A DNA stretch of 64,000 nt from Flavobacteriales bacterium (GTDB taxonomy: Bacteria; Bacteroidota; Bacteroidia; UBA10329), in contig JACJZP010000016.1 of the NCBI GenBank assembly GCA_020635535.1, positions 1-64,000 on the forward strand, written 5' to 3'. The stretch's first letter is position 1, and each line of letters starts with the position of its first letter. A program made the translations under genes and the position numbers. Positions 1-10,600 of the stretch are shown piece by piece. The notes beneath the pieces are model-generated. The model was not told the origin of the DNA. It was given only the letters and a program-made list of their open reading frames with translations, and made no database searches.

Positions 1-1036
1 CAAACTGATCGATCAACTCCATCGCTCTGATCTTCGGTGCGCCCGTCATCGATCCCATCGGGAAAGCATTGAGCAACGCATCCAAAGGGTGAACATCTTC
101 CCGCACTTCGGCCGAAACGGTGGAGATCATTGCGTTCACATGCTCAAACTCATACACCCCACATAATTCATCCACTTGCACGGTTCCTTTCTTGGCACTC
201 CTCGAAAGATCGTTCCGAACCAGGTCCGTGATCATCACATTCTCGGCCACTTCTTTGGCATTGTTCCGAAGTTCTTCTTTCTGTTTTTCATTATCAGAAG
301 TTCTGCGGTTGGTGCCTTTCATCGGTTGCGAAATGATGCGGTTTCCTTGCTTTCGCATAAAGCGTTCAGGGCTGGAACTCATCAGATATTTACCGTTATC
401 CGCAACAAAACAAGAAAACGGTGCTGGCGAGTTTTGCTGCAATTCCTGATACAAGCGGTAAGGTTCTACAACCGTGTTCTCAAACCCATGCTGAACACAA
501 TAATTCACTTCATAAATATCTCCGAACTGAATATGCTGCTGAAGATTTTCAACCTGATGGCAGTACATTTCCTTCGAAATGGAATTGAATTCAGCTCCGA
601 GACGGACCGGTTCTTTCAAAGTCTCTTTCTCAGATTGACCGTTTCCGTGCGAATAGCAAACCCAACCATCTTCCGTTAAGAGGTAAACATTTTTCGGTAC
701 GAAAAAGTGAAACGCGGGAAACCCTATCGAATTAGGGTTCTGACTGCCCAAATTCTCCAGCGTGTTTTTCAGATCGTAAGAAAAGTACCCAAGAACAAAG
801 TCATCTGCTTTGGAAACAAAACCCCTTAGCTCAGGCAGACCATTGGCTTTGCAGGCGTTGATATTTCTTGCAACTCCTACCCCAATAATTGCCTGAAACT
901 TTATCCGATTCAATTCTGAGTCCACTATTTCTTCGGATTCGAAATCCAGCCGGACGGCAATCCTGGATCTTTTCAGCGTCTCAATGATTGCCTTATCATC
1001 AAGCACCCCACTTTTTCGTCTAAAAGTCCAAGTCAT
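1..1036 (-). CDS. pabB: Aminodeoxychorismate synthase component I (PabB), 3' end cut by the window edge
   Basis: The reading frame is open from an ATG at 1036 down to base 1, so about 345 residues are present and the C-terminus is missing. The chorismate-binding enzyme family is shown by SSSPERFMR, QPMKGTNRR, ENVMITDLVRNDLSR and PMGSMTGAPKIRAMELID, the last running into the window edge. With a PabA-type amidotransferase this family turns chorismate and glutamine into 4-amino-4-deoxychorismate for folate synthesis. TrpE or a salvage chorismate-binding enzyme is the alternative; the short N-terminus and single chorismate-binding domain fit the compact PabB form of Bacteroidota better. No frameshift is seen. 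The next gene is transcribed divergently from 1232. Confidence 0.85.
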   Translation of the reverse strand, partial: MTWTFRRKSGVLDDKAIIETLKRSRIAVRLDFESEEIVDSELNRIKFQAIIGVGVARNINACKANGLPELRGFVSKADDFVLGYFSYDLKNTLENLGSQNPNSIGFPAFHFFVPKNVYLLTEDGWVCYSHGNGQSEKETLKEPVRLGAEFNSISKEMYCHQVENLQQHIQFGDIYEVNYCVQHGFENTVVEPYRLYQELQQNSPAPFSCFVADNGKYLMSSSPERFMRKQGNRIISQPMKGTNRRTSDNEKQKEELRNNAKEVAENVMITDLVRNDLSRSAKKGTVQVDELCGVYEFEHVNAMISTVSAEVREDVHPLDALLNAFPMGSMTGAPKIRAMELIDQF

Positions 1037-1231
1037 CAGGGGCGAATATCGACAAAGAACTTAACCATGTTCAAAACCAAGCGTTAAAGACCACCTATCT
1101 CACCTCGTTATGAATAGGAAACTTAAATTCAATTTTAATTCGAATGAATATTTGAACTTAAAGAGGTAGCTTTATGGTTGGATTACAATCTCTAATAGAG
1201 AAAACGTAGTCGAATTGAATATTGAACTGAC

Positions 1232-2950
1232 ATGAAGAGACGATACTTTCTTTTTCCAGCTATGTTATGTGCTGTTCTTTTGAGCATGGGTAATATTGCT
1301 CATTCTCAAGGACTTAGGAATGCTGGTGCGAAAATCAACATTACATCTGGCGCATATCTGAATGTAACCGGAACGAATGGCGGCTTCACCAATTTGTCCA
1401 ATGCTTCTGCAACAGCAGATGTGGTGAATGCTGGAACTTTCAGGGTGCAAGGAAATTGGACAAACAATGATGCGCAAGCGGTATTCGGTTCAAGCCCTGG
1501 CTCTGGAGTTGTTGTATTGGATGGTGGAACGCAGAACATTGGCGGCAGCGAGGAAACTCATTTCTATGACCTACAAGTCGGTGGTTCTAACCGTAAAATA
1601 CTGACTGGGACATCGAACGCTACAGGTGCAACAGTATTTGGAGCAATCAACCTACAGAATCAAAGTTTGGAATTGAATCAAAAGACGCTGACCATTGAAA
1701 ATGACCTGAATACTTCCATAGCTCAATCTGGAAATGGCAGAATAATTTCTGAAACCTACGGGTCGAATGTTGACGATTATGGCCGCGTAAGATGGAATAT
1801 TGGCACGACAGTAGACACCTATTCCATCCCTTTCGGAACGGACGAAGCTACTCCTCAGAATATTGTATTCGTTTATGACATTCAACAGTCAGGAACTCCC
1901 GCAAGTCCCTACAGGTCTTTCGCAACGTATGCAACAGATGATAACAACTCCAACTCATACATTCCCTATTCGGTTACTCATTTGACAGACAATGAAGGTT
2001 TTCAGAATGGTTCATCCATCATCGACCGCTTTTGGCTGATCGATGAGGAGAACACGGGGGTAGGAGTTGACGGAACTGGGGGTAATACAGATGACCCAGC
2101 TTATGGTGCTTCACCAAATCCACGTCCAATCGTATACTACACCTTTACGTATTCTGACGATGATTTTACTGGTAATTCCATTACTGCAAGCCAAATAACA
2201 CCACAGCGTTTCAATCATGATGAGAATCGTTGGTTAGATTGGATGTACTCTGATGACAACCCACCTTTTCCATCGCCTTGGGTATTCAACAACGACCCTG
2301 GAAACAACCAACTAACCATGACGGTTGGTGCTGATGCCAGTACATGGGAAGAAGATATGTATCCTATTTGGACGTTGGTGGATAATAGTGACCCATTGCC
2401 AATTGAGCTTGTACGTTTCGTTGGACAATGTGATGGTGAGAATGTAGAACTGCGGTGGACGACTTGGACTGAGACGAACAATGACTTTTTCACACTTGAA
2501 AGAAGCCTGAACGGAGAAGATTTTGAAACGGTCGACATTTTGAATGGCGCTGGTAACAGCAACCAACCTATCTCTTATGAACTTGTTGATCAGAACGCTT
2601 TCTCAGGAACTTCATACTATCGCCTGAAGATGACCGATACCTACGGTAAGATCAGCTACTCCAGCGTAATTGTTGTAACATGTGGTGATGGAAGCATCGA
2701 TTTCAACTTTGTTAACGCTTATGATGTTGACCACACCGAAATTGTTGTTGAGTTCACCGCTCACGAAAATGAGGACTTTAACATTCTACTTTTTGACGCT
2801 GCTGGAAGAAGAGCATTGGATTACAGCGGTGTTGCTATCAATGGAATGAATAAAGTCAGACTTCCAAGTGGAAGCTTGGCGCAAGGAATTTACGTTATCA
2901 ATCTCAACAATAACATAAAGAACTACAGTAAGAAAGTGCTGTTGCACTGA
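1232..2950 (+). CDS. Secreted protein with T9SS type A sorting tail
   Basis: 572 residues. It starts with a typical signal peptide (charged MKRR, hydrophobic stretch, cleavage near AHSQ at about residue 26). The middle is rich in N, G, T and S and looks like beta-structured surface protein. About residues 390-475 contain the segment LPIELVRF...VELRWTT...TNNDFFTLERS...GTSYYRLK, a fibronectin-like module that commonly precedes T9SS tails in Bacteroidota. The last 70 residues (FNILLFDAAGRR ... GSLAQGIYVINLNNN ... KKVLLH) fit a type A C-terminal sorting domain, which directs outer-membrane export and is normally cleaved. No catalytic motif is visible, so the function is unknown; an adhesin or surface structural role is inference. 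A strong terminator follows immediately. Confidence 0.8.
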   Translation: MKRRYFLFPAMLCAVLLSMGNIAHSQGLRNAGAKINITSGAYLNVTGTNGGFTNLSNASATADVVNAGTFRVQGNWTNNDAQAVFGSSPGSGVVVLDGGTQNIGGSEETHFYDLQVGGSNRKILTGTSNATGATVFGAINLQNQSLELNQKTLTIENDLNTSIAQSGNGRIISETYGSNVDDYGRVRWNIGTTVDTYSIPFGTDEATPQNIVFVYDIQQSGTPASPYRSFATYATDDNNSNSYIPYSVTHLTDNEGFQNGSSIIDRFWLIDEENTGVGVDGTGGNTDDPAYGASPNPRPIVYYTFTYSDDDFTGNSITASQITPQRFNHDENRWLDWMYSDDNPPFPSPWVFNNDPGNNQLTMTVGADASTWEEDMYPIWTLVDNSDPLPIELVRFVGQCDGENVELRWTTWTETNNDFFTLERSLNGEDFETVDILNGAGNSNQPISYELVDQNAFSGTSYYRLKMTDTYGKISYSSVIVVTCGDGSIDFNFVNAYDVDHTEIVVEFTAHENEDFNILLFDAAGRRALDYSGVAINGMNKVRLPSGSLAQGIYVINLNNNIKNYSKKVLLH

Positions 2951-2974
2951 TCACACTGGTTTGGTTGAAATTTC

Positions 2975-3002
2975 AAAAGGAGAATCGGTCGATTCTCCTT
3001 TT
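2975..3002. terminator. Bidirectional intrinsic terminator between the T9SS cargo gene and hemH
   Basis: A perfect 12-bp stem (AAAAGGAGAATC, 2975-2986) pairs with GATTCTCCTTTT (2991-3002) around a 4-base loop GGTC. It has A-rich and T-rich flanks, so it can terminate in both directions. It sits between two convergent genes and abuts the hemH stop codon. Confidence 0.85.
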
Positions 3003-4013
3003 TTATTTGGTGCGGATGTAGTTGGCAAATGATCTTACCCAATCCGGGTCATCGTTCAAACTGGGAACGAGTTCAATCTTCTCGCCTCCATGTTCCTTGA
3101 AGATCTCATCATACTCATGGCCAATCTCGATCAAGGTTTCCAGACAATCTGCAACAAAGGCCGGTGAAAAGATGAGCATGCGCTTGGCACCGGTCTTTGC
3201 TTTTTCGGCCACGACTTTATCGGAATATGGCTTGATCCATTTATCATCCAAACGGGATTGGAATGAAGTTGTGTATCTGTCTTCTGAAAGCCCCAATTTC
3301 TGGGCGATCATCTTGGTCGACTCGTAGCACGCGGCTTTGTAGCAATACTGGTTCTCGCCCGTTACGCCATGCTCGCAATTGCGGTCATCGCACAGACCTT
3401 CATCATACACCTTATCCAATTGACGGATAGGTAATCCGTGGTAACTGAACAGAATATGATCGTATGAATCGAGGTCGAATTGCTTGGCGCGTTTCACGAA
3501 ACCATCTGTGTATCCTTCCAATTCATAGAATTGACTCACGAAAACCATCTCTGGAATGACCCACCATTTGGAAGCAATGCGCATCACTTCCTCAATACAG
3601 GTTCCTGTAGATGATGACGCGTACTGCGGATACATCGGTACCACAATGATTTTCTTCGGATTGTTCTTACGCAGTTTCTCCAAACCTTCTTCTACCGAAG
3701 GAGATTGGTAACGCATGGCTATTTCCACCTGATACTTCTCGCCAAGGTCTGCTTGCAAACCTTTCTTGAAATTCTCTGAATGGATCAACAGCGGAGACCC
3801 TTCCGGTGTCCACATCTGCTGATAGATCTTGGCAGATTTCGGAGCACGGAAAGGAACAATGATGGCGTTGACGAGAATCTTCCTTGCCAACCATGGAATA
3901 TCAATTACCCGTGGGTCATTAAGAAACTCGGATAGGTACTTCCGAACATCACCGACCTTTGGAGAGTCGGGTGTTCCGACATTCATGAGGAGAACTCCTA
4001 TTTCTGGCTTCAT
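3003..4013 (-). CDS. hemH: Ferrochelatase
   Basis: 336 residues from an ATG, the usual length for HemH. It inserts ferrous iron into protoporphyrin IX, the last step of protoheme synthesis. Family signatures are LLMNVGTPDSP at the N-terminus, FRAPKSAKIYQQMW, VVPMYPQYASSSTG, LFSYHGLPIRQLDK (with the catalytic His of SYHG) and the C-terminal SPAFVADCLETLIEIGHEY. Four Cys lie in the segment CDDRNCEHGVTGENQYC plus AACYES. Heme is needed by the ctaA product and the diheme cytochrome c elsewhere in this window. Confidence 0.95.
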   Translation of the reverse strand: MKPEIGVLLMNVGTPDSPKVGDVRKYLSEFLNDPRVIDIPWLARKILVNAIIVPFRAPKSAKIYQQMWTPEGSPLLIHSENFKKGLQADLGEKYQVEIAMRYQSPSVEEGLEKLRKNNPKKIIVVPMYPQYASSSTGTCIEEVMRIASKWWVIPEMVFVSQFYELEGYTDGFVKRAKQFDLDSYDHILFSYHGLPIRQLDKVYDEGLCDDRNCEHGVTGENQYCYKAACYESTKMIAQKLGLSEDRYTTSFQSRLDDKWIKPYSDKVVAEKAKTGAKRMLIFSPAFVADCLETLIEIGHEYDEIFKEHGGEKIELVPSLNDDPDWVRSFANYIRTK

Positions 4014-4037
4014 GCAGACTGGTTATTGGGTTATTGG

Positions 4038-4088
4038 GTTATTGAGTTATTCAAACCGTCATATGCCAATAACTAATAACTCAATAAC
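4038..4088. repeat. Inverted repeat between lpdA and hemH
   Basis: A perfect 14-bp inverted repeat (GTTATTGAGTTATT at 4038-4051 and AATAACTCAATAAC at 4075-4088) encloses 23 bases. It is preceded by extra direct copies of GGTTATTG/GGTTATTGAG from 4020. It lies in the 110-base gap between lpdA (upstream) and hemH. It could fold in the transcript, but there is no T-run, so it is listed as a repeat and not as a terminator. Confidence 0.6.
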
Positions 4089-4123
4089 TGAGAGAAAACC
4101 GTGGACAGGACCATTTGTTCCGA

Positions 4124-5527
4124 TCACATATGCAGCGGACGGTTGTCCGTTGCGGCCAAACAGGCTTCTTTAATAGCTTCAGTATAGGTTGGGTGTGCGT
4201 GCGAAATGCGCGAAACATCCTCGGCAGAAGCACGGAATTCCATGGCCACAACCGCTTCCGCGATCATATCCGCAGCACGCGCTCCGATCATGTGTACACC
4301 CAGAATCTCATCGGTGTTCTTATCAGCGATCACCTTCACCAATCCGTCAAGATCCATGCTGGCGCGAGAACGGCCCAACGCACGCATCGGGAACGAACCG
4401 ACCTTGTATTCCACACCTTCTTCCTTCAGTTGCTCTTCGGTTTTTCCGACTGCTGCAACTTCAGGCCATGTGTAAACCACGCCTGGAATGAGGTTGTAAT
4501 CCACATGCGGTTTCTGACCTGCCATGGTTTCGGCTACGAAAACGCCTTCTTCCTCTGCTTTGTGAGCAAGCATGGCGCCTTTAATGACATCGCCAATGGC
4601 GTAAACGCCTGCCACTTTGGTCTGGAGGTGGTTGTCTACTTCAATACGGCCGCGGTCATCTGTTTTGATACCCACTTTGTCCAAGCCCAATCCTTCTGTG
4701 TAAGGTTTACGACCTACTGAAACAAGGCAGTAATCGCCTTCCAAAACCAACTCCTTGCCTTTGGCGTCATCGGCCTTCAGCGTAACGGTCTTGCCTTTGG
4801 CAGAAACCTCCTTCACCTTGTGGCTCAGGTAGAACTTCATGCCTTCCTTCTTCAGCACTTTCAACAGCTCCTTGCCCAAGGTCTTGTCCATGGTCGGGAT
4901 GATGCTGTCCATGTATTCCACCACCGAAACTTCGGCACCCAAACGGGCATACACCGAACCCAACTCGAGGCCGATCACACCACCACCGACCACGATCATG
5001 TGTTTCGGAACTTCGGTAAGGTTCAACGCTTCGGTTGAGGTGATCACACGCTTCTTATCAATGGTAATGAACGGCAGCGATGATGGCTTGGAACCCGTTG
5101 CGATGATTATCTTGTCGGTATCGATGCTTTCGGTCTTGCCATCGGCTTTGGTTACCGTGATCTTGTTCTTGGTCTCGAAACTTCCCACGCCTTCAAACAC
5201 ATCGATCTTGTTCTTCTTCATTAGGAAGTTGATGCCATCGGTATTTGCTTTCACCACATCTCCCTTACGGGCGATCATCTGCTTGATGTTCACCTTTGGG
5301 GCAGGAATGTCGATGCCGTGTTCCTTAAAAGTGTGCTTGGCATTGTGGTAATGCTCGGATGAATCGAGTAGCGCTTTTGACGGGATGCAACCCACGTTGA
5401 GACACGTACCGCCAAGGGTCGGATACTTCTCAATGATGGCTGTTTTCATTCCCAATTGCGCACATCGGATGGCTGCCACATAGCCGCCTGGACCCGAACC
5501 GATAACCGTTACATCATACTTTGCCAT
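4124..5527 (-). CDS. lpdA: Dihydrolipoyl dehydrogenase (E3)
   Basis: 467 residues from an ATG. This FAD flavoprotein reoxidises dihydrolipoamide in the pyruvate, 2-oxoglutarate and branched-chain 2-oxoacid dehydrogenase complexes and in the glycine cleavage system. Visible features: FAD dinucleotide fold VIGSGPGGYVAAI at residues 7-19, redox-active disulfide GGTCLNVGCIPSKALL at about 39-54, NAD-binding fold VVGGGVIGLELGSVYARLG, second FAD motif GVYAIGDV, and the C-terminal His-Glu dyad region HAHPTYTEAI. The other complex subunits are not adjacent, so it is probably a shared stand-alone E3. Confidence 0.95.
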   Translation of the reverse strand: MAKYDVTVIGSGPGGYVAAIRCAQLGMKTAIIEKYPTLGGTCLNVGCIPSKALLDSSEHYHNAKHTFKEHGIDIPAPKVNIKQMIARKGDVVKANTDGINFLMKKNKIDVFEGVGSFETKNKITVTKADGKTESIDTDKIIIATGSKPSSLPFITIDKKRVITSTEALNLTEVPKHMIVVGGGVIGLELGSVYARLGAEVSVVEYMDSIIPTMDKTLGKELLKVLKKEGMKFYLSHKVKEVSAKGKTVTLKADDAKGKELVLEGDYCLVSVGRKPYTEGLGLDKVGIKTDDRGRIEVDNHLQTKVAGVYAIGDVIKGAMLAHKAEEEGVFVAETMAGQKPHVDYNLIPGVVYTWPEVAAVGKTEEQLKEEGVEYKVGSFPMRALGRSRASMDLDGLVKVIADKNTDEILGVHMIGARAADMIAEAVVAMEFRASAEDVSRISHAHPTYTEAIKEACLAATDNRPLHM

Positions 5528-5604
5528 TGCTCTTCTTTTTTGAACGGCCGCAAAGGTATTGTTTGTAATCTAGCTTACGAAGTCACGACAATTGGAAAAA
5601 GCGA

Positions 5605-7338
5605 TTAGTTTACGACTAGTGTCTCAGTGAAAACCTGATTTTCCAATTCCATGCGTATCAAATAAACTCCAGTACTTAACGATGGCGAACTAACCGACCT
5701 ACCCATCAGATCGAATACCTGATAATTTGATACTTCCACATTATTAAATGAAACTTGGAAATTGCCAGTGGTTGGATTAGGGAAAACTGAGAATGTGTCA
5801 TCAGTTAAGTACGGGCCATCAACCAATGATGTAACCAAACCTTCATCCCCACTACAAATACTGGATTCAACAACAAAGTTGTCAGCTAAGCCTAAATCAT
5901 CAATCTCAATATCTACTCCAGCTATAGGATAGACCCCTGGATTGAACGCCAACTTAATGACCGTTTCATCTGACACAGAGTAAATCCAACCATCATTGAG
6001 AAAATTCACTTCTGACTCTTTTGCTACAAACCCATCTTCAAGTCCCGTAGTATCATCAATCCAAAGATTCACATTGAACCCATTTGAATCAATAATAGTA
6101 TCTGTAAGGACAACCGTACCTGACGTAGTTACATCAGTAACGATGAAAGGTAAATGCAGATCAGCATCAACACCTATATTTCTTGCATTACCACTTGGAG
6201 GGATTCTTAAAGTTAGAGTTGGAACATGTCTTCTGTAATAGTGTTTGATCAACACATCAATAGTGGGACTTTCAAACGAAATATTACCAGAATAAATAAG
6301 TCCCAAAGCTTCTTCATCCGATATATCCAGATAATCAGCTAAAGCTGTCACAGCCTGCCATAACAGCAATGAGTCACCGGTCATTTGAAATGAGACAAAC
6401 TGCTGGTACATCTCTTGAACTTCAACTGTTTGCAAGTCAAGAAAAACTGTCTCGGGATTCAAAGGAACCCTAAGCTCGATCGAGCACCCTGCACAAAGGG
6501 TCCAAGAACCCTCAATCTCGTAATCCTCTTCGGTCTCAACCTGATAAAACTCGGTTGCACCAACATAGTTTTCACGATGATCCTCCATAAAAAAGTACGG
6601 ATTAAGATCCACCGTATCAGCATATAGATACCTGTCTTCTTCCACCAACAATTCGGTGTTTGAGACAAGATCTGATATACTGGCGAATCCGTTAATACTC
6701 AATGGATTCCTATTCATTAAGGATGGACTTCCTGGGTCGAAATCCACTTTGGCCCAAGATCCTGAATAGTAAATTTGTCCCATGGTATGATTGTAGGGAA
6801 TCGAACAGTCCATCAACTCATCTGGAAGTACTCCAAAGGCCTTTATCAGAAGGTTGTCACAGTAGCGCATATAATCTCCACATTGAGCATGATAGTGTGA
6901 AAACCAACCTATGGGCGAGAATTTTTTTCTTCCAATTCCTAAAGTATGATCATAGATACCCAATTCATTGACATGCCTTGGACTCTTTACCAAACGAGCC
7001 AAGGCTTGGATGGCATCCAACTTAACATCCTCCCCTTGAGATCTAACCTGAGCCGTCAACCAAGAAAACAAGGAGTCTTCAGAATATGTAATATACTCTC
7101 CACCTGGCAAATTAGCTACCTTGGGATAAAAGGTCATTGGGTAGCTGGTTGGGTTAATAATTGAGTAGCACAACGTATCATTTAACCCTAAATTTTCAAC
7201 CAACTGGAACCGAGGAAACACTGATTGACACAGACCATTCTTAAGAGTCAATAGCTGCAAGGAAACCATAAAAAGCACCTTCGCAAAAAACACATTATAA
7301 CAATGCATTGTCTTATGTATGGAAACATCGAATTTCAT
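5605..7338 (-). CDS. Secreted transglutaminase-like protein with T9SS type A sorting tail
   Basis: 577 residues from the ATG at 7338; a later ATG at 7308 would place a hydrophobic signal segment nearer the N-terminus. Residues about 140-205 resemble the transglutaminase-like cysteine peptidase fold: Cys153 in AQCGDYMRYCDNLL, His184 in PYNHTMGQIYY and Asp199 in AKVDFDPG have the spacing and context of a Cys-His-Asp triad. The rest has no motif I recognise. The C-terminus (FSVFPNPTTGNFQVSF ... NYQVFDLMGRSV ... STGVYLIRMEL ... TLVVN) is a clear type A sorting domain, so the protein should be exported to the surface. Whether it cleaves peptides, crosslinks or only binds is unknown. It appears monocistronic. 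Confidence 0.7.
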   Translation of the reverse strand: MKFDVSIHKTMHCYNVFFAKVLFMVSLQLLTLKNGLCQSVFPRFQLVENLGLNDTLCYSIINPTSYPMTFYPKVANLPGGEYITYSEDSLFSWLTAQVRSQGEDVKLDAIQALARLVKSPRHVNELGIYDHTLGIGRKKFSPIGWFSHYHAQCGDYMRYCDNLLIKAFGVLPDELMDCSIPYNHTMGQIYYSGSWAKVDFDPGSPSLMNRNPLSINGFASISDLVSNTELLVEEDRYLYADTVDLNPYFFMEDHRENYVGATEFYQVETEEDYEIEGSWTLCAGCSIELRVPLNPETVFLDLQTVEVQEMYQQFVSFQMTGDSLLLWQAVTALADYLDISDEEALGLIYSGNISFESPTIDVLIKHYYRRHVPTLTLRIPPSGNARNIGVDADLHLPFIVTDVTTSGTVVLTDTIIDSNGFNVNLWIDDTTGLEDGFVAKESEVNFLNDGWIYSVSDETVIKLAFNPGVYPIAGVDIEIDDLGLADNFVVESSICSGDEGLVTSLVDGPYLTDDTFSVFPNPTTGNFQVSFNNVEVSNYQVFDLMGRSVSSPSLSTGVYLIRMELENQVFTETLVVN

Positions 7339-7630
7339 CAATTCAATGATCCACTACGCAAAGAGCCTAAAATTCTATTATACTGATTATCTGCAAGTTA
7401 CAGCAACAACAAGGAATTCCATCTATTACTTGACAAAGAAAAGACCCTAACGTGACAAAAGGATGTGCCGATATGAACAAAGATGTCTCCATGATAGTGA
7501 AATACTACTTATCAGCTCAAAGACATATTACAGATGTTGGATGACGGATTGCACTACACGTGTCATTTAAACCCACAACCACTGGATATGGAATAAAGCA
7601 CAACTATTCCATGTAAGGTGATGCTATATA

Positions 7631-10600
7631 TCACCTGATCAACATCATCTTCCCAAAGCCGCTCTCAATCCATTTGTCGGCTCCGCTATCGCGGTGTTCA
7701 ATGTAGTCGCCATTGAGTTTGGCCACCACGCGGTACAGGTATACGCCATTGGCCAGTTGGTCGCCATAGGTATCCTTACCGTCCCAAGTATACCTGGTAA
7801 TGTTGCGGCCAATGTTCATGGTGCCCAGCTCATCATTGGTTATCTCTTTTACCACCTTGCCCGTAATGGTCATGATCTGGATCTTGAAATAATCGGGCTG
7901 TTCCGAACCTGTAAGCGTAAACACGAACTGCGTTGAAGTGGAGAACGGGTTGGGGTAATTGAGCACGTTGGTTACAGATGAGGCATTGATGACCTCAAAA
8001 CTGATGCGGAAGAACTGATCGCCCGAAACGTTGTCTGATTTATCCCTACCCTGTACCCATAGCTCGTAAATACCATCTTGAGGGAATTCGGCATTCCACT
8101 CTATGCGCGCTTTATTGTCTGGTGTTTCGCCTGGAAAGAACTGCATATTGGTGAAGCCTTCAAACCAGATGCGCTTGAGGTTTTCATTATCTGGTTCTTT
8201 GAGGAAAACCTGAAAATCGGACGTGTCGTTCAGTAAACGGTATTGACTTTCATCATCCAATTCAATAACGATATAAGGCTTGGCAGAGACAATATCACCA
8301 TCGAGAATATGGATACCATCAAAGGTTACATCCATTATCGGGTTCACATCGTCTCCAGCAACCGCAAACGACACGTTTGCCAAATTGTTGAAATGATATT
8401 GCTCCAGTTGGTCGTAGCCGTAGGTCTGGTCGGCCCTGCGTGGGTTAACCTCTACCCAGAATACGTTTCCACCCACAAAATCGAGCGGGTCGGTGGCAAT
8501 CGTATCCAACAAAAACTCCCCAGCAAGCAGAGGGGCTTGACGCGGATAAGGAATATAGTTACGATTGCCCTGCGCATCTTGAATCCAATAATGAACCAGC
8601 AGGCTGTCCATGTCAAAATCAGAAATATTCTCAATGGCCACATGGAACTTCAGTAGATCGCCATCATTAATGGTATCACTTTCGAAATGGTAGGAAATGT
8701 GCGGGTTGATGGCCGCTTCCGGCACACCATCGAACAGCACCTGCCAGCGATCCATCTGTGGCGGAGTACTTGACGCACTGTCATCTGCACAGAAGGCGTT
8801 CAGTTTCAGGCGAGGATAGATGGAAGCATCAATGGAATTGTACAGATCAAGAATATCGGTGCTGTTGCCATTGATACCTGACATGACCACTTCCTCTACC
8901 CCACTTTGGCGTACTCCTATGATATTGATGGCAATACTGTCAAGCGTAGGGTTTTCCTTAGGATGGGAACGAACGTGGAATGAATTCCATCTTGAGGTGG
9001 GCCCAATATATTTCGTCTGGATGGTACCCTGATTATAACAGCCCACCATGTCTGCAGTAAGGCTGATATTGTCGTTATAGTTCATTCCGAAAACCTCTAT
9101 TGCTGAATTTGGATCTCCTTTCTTGGCAAAGAACGCATAGGGTACATTTCCCAATGTATCAATAGCGGTTGCTCCAAGATCATGAAGCGCCTGAATAACG
9201 TTTGCGGGCAGGTTCTGTAGGTCGAAGTTGCCATTCGGCCTCCAGGTAGTAATGCCTATATAGCTGCTATCCGGAACCACGTTATCTAAGAAATTGACCA
9301 TGTTACCGGCACTGTTTACGTTGAAAGGCGCCCACTGGTACCATTTTTCAGGGCGCGTTCTACAGGGTTCAAGCTGACCATGCGCACCGTTGCCAGGGTC
9401 GAAACCTACACCAAACACATTTCCTGGAGTCTGCCATGGAACCAGCGTACAAGCATCCATTACCGCAGTTAGCAATTGCGGTGTATAAACATAACCTCCA
9501 GTGCAACCCAGATATTCCTCCCTACCATTGTCTACAAAGAAATTCACGCCTTCCCCTTCGGCCAATGTGGTTGGTGCCCCAAAGCAGTTGACCTTAAACT
9601 GTTTCACGGTCTGAACAAAATCCCAATCGCGTTCAGGCCTATCATAGATCAGGTTGTTGTATTCGTCCTTTTTGTACTGGAAGTAATGTGCCTGTCCCCA
9701 ACCATATTTATCAATAATGTATTGGAAAGACGTTTCGCGCCACTTGTAGTAACCATAAGTAGCAGAATCAACGCTTGCACGCCAGAAATAGACCGTACTA
9801 TCTGGCATGTTCTGCAACAGATCCGGAGTCCAGTTGACCACCCCTCCGCTTTGGGTAATGGTGGTGAATTCCATGATCGGACTATTGAACAGGTCGGTGG
9901 TATCCAATTCTATCCGATATGTTTTCTCTGGTGCGAATGGTTGACCGGTAGAACACTTCAGCGTTGGTCCCTGATCGGGAATTACGGCAAACTCATACGG
10001 CCATATCGGCACAATATCAGGCGAAAGGATATTCACGTTGGTACAAGCAGAGTTATTAACCTCAGAAAGCTCCTCAATGTACTGGCCATCATCCAGAGAA
10101 ACGCAGAGCTGGTTTATACCAAGTCCGTCTATGAGGTCAATTGGAATAAAAACAGTGAAGGTGTCTATGTAATTGACCGGTGGATGTAAGGTATCTAAGA
10201 TGAAGTCTGTCTCGCCAGTGGGTAACTGACGTGTAATTCTTACAATAAAAGAATCGGCAAAGGCCGCACCGAGGTTGGTGATCTTGATGTTCATGGCAAA
10301 CTCGGTCATTTCTGTTGTAACCTCTTCGGGCTCAAACCAAATGCTTTGCTGGTCTACCATCAGATCAGGCAACAATCGGTTGGTAATGTTCAGTGCAGGG
10401 TCACCATGGAGCGTGTATTCCAGGTTGTGCATCCTTGTAACGTAGTTCAGAGGTTGAGCATTCTCCCTAATGGTTCGCTTTATCTGCCAGCCAACCGTAT
10501 TGCCATATTCAAAATGACTTACACTGTGGTAAAAATTAGAACAGTAATTGTTGAGATAGAATTTATTACCGGGGCCAATGGTTGCCAAAAATCCCAAAGC

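Noticed and set aside
120..679. Plus-strand ORFs at the left edge
   Set aside because: They are antisense to the pabB frame, which carries clear chorismate-enzyme motifs, and have no recognisable features.
7342..7630. Regulatory RNA or gene in the 289-base gap before the porU2 terminus
   Set aside because: No open frame, promoter match or stable fold was seen beyond a weak AGGTGAT/ATCACCT stem near 7616-7638.
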